Below are positions 6,421-12,864 of a DNA stretch of 32,037 bases, one piece after another (the stretch's first letter is position 1; every line of letters begins with the position of its first letter). The stretch is from a virus. The DNA is taken from positions 1 through 32,037 of the IMG/VR virus record IMGVR_UViG_3300021961_000370, one strand, 5' to 3'. Position numbers and translations under genes: made by a program. Under the pieces are notes generated by a model that was not told the origin of the DNA, did not search any database, and worked only from the letters and a program-made list of their open reading frames with translations.

Positions 6421-9267
6421 ATGGCATCAACAGACAGAATTTTTGTAAGTCCAGGTGTATTCACATCAGAAAAGGACTTAACATTTGTTACGAGACAAGT
6501 AGGTGTTACAACGTTGGGGTTGTTGGGGGAAACTCCTAAAGGACCAGCGTTTGAACCTGTATTTATCTCTAACTACGATGAGTTTATTAGTTACTTTGGT
6601 GGACTTAACACTGAAAAGTTTAAGGGAACAGGATACCAAAAGTACGAACTAAACTATATCGCCAAATCATTTTTAACACAAACCAATCAACTATATGTTA
6701 GTAGAATTTTAGGTTATTCGGGGTATAAAGCAGGTGATGCATGGGCAATCACATTAGATTCTGCAGAAGATCCAGATACTGTAGCGAGTGCATCCACTTA
6801 TACAGGACCTCTTTTAACTTATACCGCTGAAACAACTGGTAACCCTGTCGCTTTAAGTTGGTCAGATTCTAATTTAGAAGCACTTTATGATGATGGACAA
6901 ATTAGTTCATTATTTACGACATTAGGGTTATTAGATACTGGATCAACAATTTCGCTAACATCACCAAAATATGTTAAAACAGGATGTAACTTTAGTGGTG
7001 GTACTTTTGATATGGAGATTACTGAAACAGGGACTACAGGAAGTTACGTAACTGGTGCCACTACAGGTACTGTTGTTAGTTATACTGCAACTTGTTTAAC
7101 AGACATCGATGGTAGTGTTATTGCGACATTGAGATCTAGAGGTACTTACAACTCAGATGAGGAGTTGGTATTCGAAGTTACAGGTAACTCTACAACAATG
7201 AGTAATACTACAAATATAAAAAGTAATGCATTGGCATCATTTACTATTGGTGGTACTGCAACAAATGGTAGTACATTTAGTTATGATGTATCTATGGATA
7301 GAACTAAAAAGAATTATTTACCTAGAGTATTTGGTTCTTCTGCACAAGATAAAGAAACTGAATTATGGGTTGAGGAAATCTATGAAAATGTATTGGTAGA
7401 CTTAATCGCTAAAAATCAAGTTAGAGGTTTAGATATTGACTTCAACACTATTAGTGGAGATTCGTCTAATACAGGTAACTTAAATAACTATCAAGAACAA
7501 TGGAAATCTGCGGCATCACCTTGGGTTCTTTCAGAACTAATGGGTACAGGAACTGGTGCAACGTTACAAAGACTATTTAGATTCATTACAATATCTGATG
7601 GTAACGCAGCGAATGAAGACGTTAAATTCTCAATCGTTAATATCAGACCCGATAATAGAACATTTGACTTATTAGTTAGAAGTTTTAATGATACTGACGC
7701 TAACCCTAATGTAGTAGAGAAATTCTCAAACATTACTTTAGATGTAAACGCAACAGGATATATCGGTAGAAAGATTGGTACATCTAACGGAGAATATCCA
7801 TTGAGAAGTAGATATATTATGGTTGAGTTGTATGATGAAAACGATCCTAGTTTAGCAAGTAGAGTACCTGCAGGGTTTGAAGGTGTATTGAATAGAACTT
7901 ATATTGGAAGTAGAAATTCTCTACCACCAAAAATCGAATATAAAACAGAATATCCATCATCATTGACTACCGCACAATTAAGAAGAACTTATTTAGGTTT
8001 AAATTCTGAAATTGGTGTGGATCAAGACTTCTTTGACTACAAAGGTAAAAACGCAGTTAATAACGGTGTATTTACAGGGAAAACAGATGGTTTCCACTTA
8101 GACGTAAACGCAAATGGTGCGGAAGTCAATTTAGGAGATGATAGTTATATTCCTACACTACAAGTTGGTGTGTCAGCGTTTACAAATGAAGCTAGTTTGG
8201 TAGGTGGACCTTATGAGAAACTATCAGCAAGAAAATTCACATTCACATCATTCGGTGGATGGGACGGATGGGATGTATATAGATTACAAAGAACTAATAC
8301 TGACAATTATACTAAAACAGGTTCTAAAGGTTCTATAGGATTAACAAATGGAACATTCTCAACGTTTGTGACAACTGAAGGTGATCAAGGGATTACTTCT
8401 GACTACTACGCATACTTAAATGGTATTTACACTTTTAACAACCCTGAAGCGGTTAACATTAACGTATTCGCAACACCAGGTATTGACATTAGAGATAATA
8501 TTGGTTTAGTAAACAACGCTGTTGATATGGTAGAGGTTGATAGAGCGGATTCACTTTATGTTATCACAACACCTGATACAGATGCAGATGGACAAGTACT
8601 TACACCAGACGAAGCGGTAGATATTATAGAAGATTCGGCAATCGATTCTAACTACTCCGCTACATACTGGCCGTGGTTACAGATGAATGATACAGAAAAT
8701 AACAGATATGTATGGTTACCACCTACATTAGAAGTTATGAGAAACATCGCACTTACCGATAATGTGGCGTTCCCTTGGTTCGCAGCGGCAGGTTTAAATA
8801 GAGGTACGACAAACGCAATAAAAGCGAGAGTTAAACTTAAGTTAGATGATAGAGATGACTTATACGAAGGAAGAATTAACCCAATGGCGACATTCTCAGA
8901 TGTAGGAGTTGTAATCTTCGGTAATAAAACACTACAAGTTAAAGAAACTGCACTTAACAGAATCAATGTTAGAAGATTGTTGTTACAAGCGAGAAAACTT
9001 ATTTCAGCGGTGTCAATCAGATTGTTATTCGAACAAAATGATGATGTTGTAAGAAATCAATTCTTAAGTTTGGTTAACCCAATTTTGGATAACATTAGAA
9101 AAGAGAGAGGTTTAACTGACTTTAGAGTTGTATTGGATGACACACCAGAGTCTATTGATAGAAACGAACTTAACGGTAGAATCTTTATTAAACCAACGAG
9201 ATCATTAGAATTCATTTCGATCGAGTTCAACATCACTAACACAGGAGCATCGTTTGATGATATTTAA
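6421..9267 (+). CDS. Contractile tail sheath protein (gp18-like)
   Basis: 948 aa. The N-terminus 'FVSPGVFTSEKDLTFVTRQV', then 'TTLGLLGETPKGPAFEPVFI' and 'YDEFISYFGG', is the classic opening of myovirus sheath subunits. The C-terminal domain has the conserved sheath end: 'NVRRLLLQARKLISAVSIRL', 'FEQNDDVVRNQFLSLVNPIL' and 'IFIKPTRSLEFISIEFNITN'. It polymerises around the tail tube and contracts to drive the tube into the host. T4 gp18 is 659 aa; the excess here lies largely in a Thr/Ser/Gly-rich beta region at about residues 110-290, probably an outward-facing insertion, before the conserved 'NYLPRVFG'. The codons show more C-ending Phe, Asn and Tyr codons than the neighbouring unknown genes, consistent with high expression. 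No Shine-Dalgarno precedes the ATG; a hairpin terminator follows. Confidence 0.95.
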   Translation: MASTDRIFVSPGVFTSEKDLTFVTRQVGVTTLGLLGETPKGPAFEPVFISNYDEFISYFGGLNTEKFKGTGYQKYELNYIAKSFLTQTNQLYVSRILGYSGYKAGDAWAITLDSAEDPDTVASASTYTGPLLTYTAETTGNPVALSWSDSNLEALYDDGQISSLFTTLGLLDTGSTISLTSPKYVKTGCNFSGGTFDMEITETGTTGSYVTGATTGTVVSYTATCLTDIDGSVIATLRSRGTYNSDEELVFEVTGNSTTMSNTTNIKSNALASFTIGGTATNGSTFSYDVSMDRTKKNYLPRVFGSSAQDKETELWVEEIYENVLVDLIAKNQVRGLDIDFNTISGDSSNTGNLNNYQEQWKSAASPWVLSELMGTGTGATLQRLFRFITISDGNAANEDVKFSIVNIRPDNRTFDLLVRSFNDTDANPNVVEKFSNITLDVNATGYIGRKIGTSNGEYPLRSRYIMVELYDENDPSLASRVPAGFEGVLNRTYIGSRNSLPPKIEYKTEYPSSLTTAQLRRTYLGLNSEIGVDQDFFDYKGKNAVNNGVFTGKTDGFHLDVNANGAEVNLGDDSYIPTLQVGVSAFTNEASLVGGPYEKLSARKFTFTSFGGWDGWDVYRLQRTNTDNYTKTGSKGSIGLTNGTFSTFVTTEGDQGITSDYYAYLNGIYTFNNPEAVNINVFATPGIDIRDNIGLVNNAVDMVEVDRADSLYVITTPDTDADGQVLTPDEAVDIIEDSAIDSNYSATYWPWLQMNDTENNRYVWLPPTLEVMRNIALTDNVAFPWFAAAGLNRGTTNAIKARVKLKLDDRDDLYEGRINPMATFSDVGVVIFGNKTLQVKETALNRINVRRLLLQARKLISAVSIRLLFEQNDDVVRNQFLSLVNPILDNIRKERGLTDFRVVLDDTPESIDRNELNGRIFIKPTRSLEFISIEFNITNTGASFDDI

Positions 9268-9277
9268 TAAATAACCT

Positions 9278-9302
9278 ATGGGGGAGATTAATTTCTCCCC
9301 AT
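9278..9302 (+). terminator. Hairpin terminator after the sheath gene
   Basis: ATGGGGGAGA and TTCTCCCCAT form a GC-rich stem with one bulged G and an AT loop, 11 nt after the sheath stop. It stands out in this AT-rich DNA. The downstream T run is poor ('TTATAATAAT'), so it may attenuate transcription or protect the 3' end rather than stop all readthrough. Confidence 0.6.
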
Positions 9303-9330
9303 TTATAATAATGACTAAAATAATAAAAAG

Positions 9331-9603
9331 ATGAAAATTAAAAAAAACGGAAAAGTAATTACACTTTCAGAAAGTGATTTACGTAGAATTGCAAAGAGGT
9401 ATTTAAATGAAAGTGACGATTGTTTACCTAAATTTGCAGGAGAATCTGCATTAGATAAGGCAAAATGTTGTGCAAATAAAGCAGGAATGTCTGAGAAAGA
9501 ACTTACTAATGTTAAAGACATCAAAGAATTGGCACAAATATTAATGAAAAAAGGTGGAGATTTTGCTAATTGTCTTTTTACCGTACCAAATGTGTTCGCT
9601 TAA
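9331..9603 (+). CDS. Small Cys-containing protein with a capsid-targeting-like leader
   Basis: 90 aa. The N-terminus 'MKIKKNGKVITLSESDLRRI' followed by 'AKRYLNE' is a basic helical leader ending in L-N-E at residue 27, which fits the (L/I)-x-E cleavage rule of T4-type prohead protease gp21. The predicted mature part starts 'SDDCLPKFAGESALDKAKCC' and carries a cluster of Cys (C31, C47, C48, C70), predicted helical. The serine-rich 'SESDLRRI' matches the leaders of the HAD protein and the 933-aa protein. It lies between two hairpin terminators, so it is a self-contained unit after the sheath. No known enzymatic family. Internal head protein or ejected effector is an inference from the leader. 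Confidence 0.65.
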   Translation: MKIKKNGKVITLSESDLRRIAKRYLNESDDCLPKFAGESALDKAKCCANKAGMSEKELTNVKDIKELAQILMKKGGDFANCLFTVPNVFA

Positions 9604-9623
9604 AAATATTAAAAATTAAATTT

Positions 9624-9648
9624 AAAACCCACCTATGGTGGGTTTTTT
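9624..9648 (+). terminator. Strong intrinsic terminator
   Basis: AAAACCCACC-TAT-GGTGGGTTTT is a perfect 10-bp stem with a 3-nt loop running into TTTTTT, 20 nt after the stop of the 90-aa gene. This is the cleanest rho-independent terminator in the window. Confidence 0.85.
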
Positions 9649-9659
9649 ATTTATAGACA

Positions 9660-9667
9660 ATATTTAT
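9660..9667 (+). promoter_or_regulatory. ATATTTAT element directly before the HAD gene
   Basis: ATATTTAT ends only 5 nt before the ATG at 9673 and 12 nt after the strong terminator. If it is a -10-like element the transcript would be leaderless or nearly so. Confidence 0.4.
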
Positions 9668-9672
9668 ATTAT

Positions 9673-10497
9673 ATGAATATTAAACTTACAGAATCACAAT
9701 ATAAATTATTAAAGGAGTTTAAAAAAAAATCTTATTCATTTGATTGGGATGATAATATATTAATCATGCCAACAAGAATTTATTTAGAATACAACCTTAA
9801 TAATGTCGGTGTATGGGCACCCGTATCAGTATCCACAGAACAATTTAGAAGTATTAGACATAAATTGGGATCTGAGTTTAGATACCCAAATAACGACATA
9901 TTACAAGCGTTTAAAGATTTTAGAGATTATGATGCGTTTATTAACGATACAAAAAATGCGTTATCTCATAATAGATTAGGTCCAAGTTTTCAAAAATTTA
10001 GGGAGGCATTAATAAGTGGTAGTGACTTTTCTATTATTACCGCAAGATCTAATCCACCACAGGCAATTAAAGAAGGAATTAAAATTATAATAAACAATGC
10101 ACTTAGTTTTACTGAAAGAAAAGAGATGGAAAAAAATCTTAATGGGTTGACAATAGATGAGTATTTAAATTTACAAGATTATCATCCAGTATCTTCAGTA
10201 GAATTTGCGAATCAATTTGGGTTAGATGTTAGTGGTACTAAACCTGAGGAGGGTAAAAAAATTGCGTTTAAAAGTTTTGTAGACAGAGTGGTAAATCAAA
10301 TATCTAAAATTAAAGATGATGAAGAATTTGAAGGTATTAGTGTTGGATTTAGTGATGATGATGAAAGTAATGTAGAAGTTATAGAAGATTTAATTAGAAA
10401 TGAATTAAAAAATTTATACCCAGAAATTAATTTTATTATTTATGATACATCAGATCCAAAAGATACTAAAAAGAAAAGAATAATAATTAAAAAATAA
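9673..10497 (+). CDS. HAD-superfamily phosphatase-like protein with a capsid-targeting-like leader
   Basis: 274 aa. The leader 'MNIKLTESQYKLLKE' ends in L-K-E at residue 15, a good (L/I)-x-E prohead-protease site, and the enzyme core begins directly after it. HAD motifs: motif I 'FDWDDN' (D24 nucleophile, D26 acid/base), motif II T123 in 'SIITARS', a Lys in 'KKIAFKSFVDRV' (K196 or K200) as motif III, and motif IV 'GFSDDDESN' (D228-D230). HAD enzymes transfer phosphate from substrates such as nucleotides, sugars or nucleic-acid ends using Mg2+; the substrate cannot be read from the sequence. A 27-residue insertion with 'LNLQDYHPVSSVEFANQFGL' near residues 160-185 could be the cap. It lies between two terminators and promoter-like elements, just before the tail tube. 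The catalytic residues look intact, so activity is likely. Confidence 0.75.
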   Translation: MNIKLTESQYKLLKEFKKKSYSFDWDDNILIMPTRIYLEYNLNNVGVWAPVSVSTEQFRSIRHKLGSEFRYPNNDILQAFKDFRDYDAFINDTKNALSHNRLGPSFQKFREALISGSDFSIITARSNPPQAIKEGIKIIINNALSFTERKEMEKNLNGLTIDEYLNLQDYHPVSSVEFANQFGLDVSGTKPEEGKKIAFKSFVDRVVNQISKIKDDEEFEGISVGFSDDDESNVEVIEDLIRNELKNLYPEINFIIYDTSDPKDTKKKRIIIKK

Positions 10498-10514
10498 TTT
10501 TTTTTAAAAACTGA

Positions 10515-10522
10515 ATATTTAT
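10515..10522 (+). promoter_or_regulatory. ATATTTAT element upstream of the tail tube gene
   Basis: ATATTTAT followed by 'ATAATAAATAAG', 47 nt before the tube ATG, the same layout as at the sheath gene (43 nt). The tube is needed in high copy, so its own late promoter is plausible. Confidence 0.45.
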
Positions 10523-10569
10523 ATAATAAATAAGATAATAACTATAACAAAGAATTAAAAAAGAAAAAA

Positions 10570-11058
10570 ATGGCAGATTTATTAATGAGAATGCCTGTTC
10601 CTTACGAACCGTTAAGAAAGAATAGGTTTATTTTGAGATTCCCAGATGAATTGGGAATTCAAGAATGGTGGGTTTCTACAACATCTAGACCTAAATATAC
10701 GAGTCAGGAAGTGGAAATTCCATTTTTAAATACATCTACTTATGTGATTGGTAGATTTAATTGGGAATCTATTTCCGTAACATTTAGAGATCCTATCGGA
10801 CCTTCCGCAACACAAGCGTTGATGGAATGGGTACGTTTACACTCTGAAACTGTAACAGGTAGACAAGGTTACGCAGCGGGTTATAAGAAAGACGTAGAAT
10901 TAGAGATGTTAGACCCAACAGGTGTTGTTGTTCAGAAATGGATCCTACAAGGTACGCAATTGAATGACGCAGATTTTGGTTCATTAGATTATTCATCTTC
11001 TGATTTGGCGGATATTACATGTACGCTCAGGTTTGATAGGGCGATAAACGTGTTTTAG
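10570..11058 (+). CDS. Tail tube protein (gp19-like)
   Basis: 162 aa, almost the length of T4 gp19 (163 aa). Family features: the N-terminal 'PYEPLRKNRFILRFP', then 'SRPKYTSQEVEIPFLNTSTY', 'FNWESISVTFRDPIGPSAT', the helix 'QALMEWVRLH', 'GYAAGYKKDVELEMLDPTG' and the end 'LADITCTLRFDRAINVF'. This is the beta-barrel plus helix plan of myovirus tube proteins. Hexameric rings stack on the baseplate around the tape measure to form the channel for DNA. It has its own upstream element and a strong terminator 26 nt after the stop, so it is probably a single-gene transcript. It is separated from the sheath by two genes with capsid-targeting-like leaders, which is unusual because 18 and 19 are adjacent in T4. 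Confidence 0.92.
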   Translation: MADLLMRMPVPYEPLRKNRFILRFPDELGIQEWWVSTTSRPKYTSQEVEIPFLNTSTYVIGRFNWESISVTFRDPIGPSATQALMEWVRLHSETVTGRQGYAAGYKKDVELEMLDPTGVVVQKWILQGTQLNDADFGSLDYSSSDLADITCTLRFDRAINVF

Positions 11059-11083
11059 AATTCCTTCATCGAATATAAGACTT

Positions 11084-11125
11084 TCCCTTTTATATATATA
11101 TTTATATATAAAAGGGATTTTTTAT
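11084..11125 (+). terminator. Intrinsic terminator after the tail tube gene
   Basis: TCCCTTTTATATATA pairs with TATATATAAAAGGGA (15-bp stem, short AT loop) and is followed by TTTTTTATT. The loop and right arm contain ATATTTAT (11098-11105), the element seen upstream of other genes, 44 nt before the next ATG. Confidence 0.8.
11098..11105 (+). promoter_or_regulatory. ATATTTAT element inside the terminator
   Basis: The octamer lies in the loop region of the tube-gene terminator, 44 nt upstream of the acidic-protein ATG at 11150. It may be a promoter for the next gene embedded in the terminator, or an accident of the AT-only hairpin. Confidence 0.3.
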
Positions 11126-11149
11126 TAACATTTAATTAAAGTATATAAT

Positions 11150-11470
11150 ATGAAAAAGAATATAAATAACATAACTGAAGAGATAGTTAGAATTAAGTCT
11201 CTTTTTGGTGAAAGTAGATTATCTGGTAATCTTGTTGAAGAATCTGAGGATGATTCTCCTTTGGGTGAGTACGGAATATTTGATGATATTGAAAATGATT
11301 TGATGGAGATGTCTGATCGTGATAGATCTTATTATTTGCAATCAATAATATCTTTTTGTCAGGATTTATTGTATAATTCTGAATATGATGATGACGATGA
11401 TGATGACGATGATGATGATAAGTTAACTAATAGGACTATCTTTGGTGGTGGTGAATATGATAATCTATAA
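11150..11470 (+). CDS. Highly acidic small protein with a capsid-targeting-like leader
   Basis: 106 aa. The leader contains 'NITEEIVRIKSLFGESRL' and 'GNLVEE', with L-V-E ending at residue 30, a match to the (L/I)-x-E prohead-protease rule. It is closely similar to the leaders of the 428-aa and 273-aa proteins downstream. The rest is very acidic: 'ESEDDSPLGEYGIFDDIEND', a short helix with one Cys, then eleven consecutive Asp residues. No family recognised. T4 packages small internal proteins with such leaders, some of which block host nucleases (for example IPI against GmrSD), and acidic phage proteins can mimic DNA. That comparison is only a lead here. Terminators lie on both sides. Confidence 0.6.
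   Translation: MKKNINNITEEIVRIKSLFGESRLSGNLVEESEDDSPLGEYGIFDDIENDLMEMSDRDRSYYLQSIISFCQDLLYNSEYDDDDDDDDDDDKLTNRTIFGGGEYDNL
11387..11419 (+). repeat. GAT/GAC trinucleotide tract coding for 11 Asp
   Basis: Eleven successive GAT or GAC codons inside the acidic-protein gene. The tract is a simple-sequence repeat that could expand or contract by slippage in steps of three without breaking the frame. Confidence 0.85.
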
Positions 11471-11500
11471 TTAAAAATAACATTATTTAATTTAAAAAAA

Positions 11501-11533
11501 AAATCCTTATCATTAATTTGATGAGGATTTTTT
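11501..11533 (+). terminator. Intrinsic terminator after the acidic-protein gene
   Basis: AAATCCTTATCA pairs with TGATGAGGATTT (one G-U pair) around a 6-nt loop and runs into a T tract. The position, about 30 nt after the stop, supports it. A TTG start at 11518 in the next frame falls inside this hairpin and was not used. Confidence 0.75.
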
Positions 11534-11544
11534 GTTATTTAGAT

Positions 11545-11552
11545 ATATTTAT
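11545..11552 (+). promoter_or_regulatory. ATATTTAT element before the PG-binding gene
   Basis: ATATTTAT followed by 'TATATATATAAAAAAA', 12 nt after the preceding terminator and 22 nt before the ATG at 11575. The terminator-then-element arrangement marks a new transcription unit covering 11575-15666. Confidence 0.45.
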
Positions 11553-11574
11553 TATATATATAAAAAAATTTATT

Positions 11575-12861
11575 ATGAAAAGAATTAATAACTTAAATGA
11601 AGAAATAAAAAGGATTAAATCTTTATTTACTGAAGAAAGGATGTTCGGTAATTTAGTGGAACAGGAAGAAGTTTTATCTGAGGGAAATGTTCTTAAATTG
11701 GGATCCAAAGGTGAAGACGTTGGTGCATTACAAAACCTTTTAAAAATAGAACCTGTTGACAATAAATTCGGTAATATTACTAAAGGTAAAGTAGAAGAAT
11801 TCCAAAAAAACAACGGACTTAAGGTAGATGGTGTTGTTGGTGAGGAAACTCTAAAAGCGATAATTAAAAAATTTACTAATAAGAATGAATCTGTTGATTT
11901 AAATGAAGATGTCTCTGACGATATCAATAAACTTAGTAAAACAATTGTAAATCAAGAGGTTTTAGATGATAATGGAAATCCATTACCTACTTCTGATTGG
12001 GTAAAGTCATTAGATATGTTTAAAAACGCCCCAACTTTAGATACTAAAAATCAACCTGAACAAATTAAAGGGGAGTTAGAGAGTGAACCAGTAAAAAACA
12101 AACCTGAAGAAATAAAAATAAATAACCAAAACGATAAAAAAAGTGGGGATAGTGAAGGTGAAAACGAAAAGCAGGATGATGGTTCATTAAATAAAAAAAG
12201 AGGTGGTACAGGTACAGAAGCCAAAGGACAAGGAATGGATCAAAAAGATTTTAATAAATCTAGATCCGACATAGAATCTGAAAGAGGTGGGTTAAGTGTC
12301 TTAGGTATGAAACTAGATAGAGTTGACATTATTAATAATAAAGCGGTTTGTAGAAGACTTTTGAATAGTATGATTAAATTGTCTAAAAATGGTAAAACGA
12401 GACGAGAGTTAGAAAATTATGAGTTTGATGATAAGGGTGGTAATGCTCATACAGGTAAAGAATATATTGAGCGTATTGAGTGGTGTTTAAGTAATTTTTA
12501 TAATGTTTATGAAAAAGAAGGGTGGTCAGGTAAAATTGATACTTTATTACAAACATGGAAAATACCTATGCCTGAGAAAGTTTCTAATGCGGTTCAAGGA
12601 GAAGTTTATAAAATAATTAGTGATGATAATAATCATATAGGTTGGATTAAAAAAGTTAAGAATAATAAATTTAGGTTTAAAGGGAAGGGTGTTGCACCAT
12701 TATTAGATAATACAAAAGGTAAAGCTGGTAAATTTAACCCTAAATATGAAAAAAATGTTTATAAGGCAATAAATGTTAATCCTAATGAATATGATATTGT
12801 GATACAAAAATCTAAAGATCAAGAAAAGGATTCGGGAATATTTGTTTTATCCCCAAAATAA
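11575..12861 (+). CDS. Peptidoglycan-binding-domain protein with a capsid-targeting-like leader
   Basis: 428 aa from the ATG at 11575; the frame is open to 11518, but that extension lies in a terminator and precedes the leader. The leader has 'EEIKRIKSLFTEER' and 'GNLVEQ', with cleavage predicted after E29 (L-V-E). Residues 39-98 are a typical PG_binding_1 domain: 'LKLGSKGEDVGALQNLL', 'DNKFGNITKGKVEEFQKNNG', 'KVDGVVGEETLKAI'. Residues 150-240 are a low-complexity, charged Lys/Glu/Asn linker. The C-terminal 190 residues form an unrecognised domain ('AVCRRLLNSMIKLSKNGKTR', 'RIEWCLSNFYNVYEKEGW'). No muramidase or peptidase catalytic motif was seen, so cell-wall binding rather than cutting is the supported reading. 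The next gene starts 3 nt after its stop, so the two are co-expressed. Confidence 0.75.
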   Translation: MKRINNLNEEIKRIKSLFTEERMFGNLVEQEEVLSEGNVLKLGSKGEDVGALQNLLKIEPVDNKFGNITKGKVEEFQKNNGLKVDGVVGEETLKAIIKKFTNKNESVDLNEDVSDDINKLSKTIVNQEVLDDNGNPLPTSDWVKSLDMFKNAPTLDTKNQPEQIKGELESEPVKNKPEEIKINNQNDKKSGDSEGENEKQDDGSLNKKRGGTGTEAKGQGMDQKDFNKSRSDIESERGGLSVLGMKLDRVDIINNKAVCRRLLNSMIKLSKNGKTRRELENYEFDDKGGNAHTGKEYIERIEWCLSNFYNVYEKEGWSGKIDTLLQTWKIPMPEKVSNAVQGEVYKIISDDNNHIGWIKKVKNNKFRFKGKGVAPLLDNTKGKAGKFNPKYEKNVYKAINVNPNEYDIVIQKSKDQEKDSGIFVLSPK

Positions 12862-12864
12862 AGT

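Noticed and set aside
10485-10510. A/T-only hairpin after the HAD gene (A run then T run)
   Set aside because: No G/C pairs, so the stem would be unstable; the symmetry is expected in such AT-rich DNA.
11518-11574. N-terminal extension of the PG-binding protein from TTG at 11518
   Set aside because: It runs through an intrinsic terminator hairpin and the ATATTTAT element, and the conserved leader starts at the ATG at 11575.
11535-11927. 130-aa minus-strand frame at the start of the PG-binding gene
   Set aside because: It overlaps a clearly coding + strand region, and its Leu/Ser/Phe-rich composition is that of a shadow frame.
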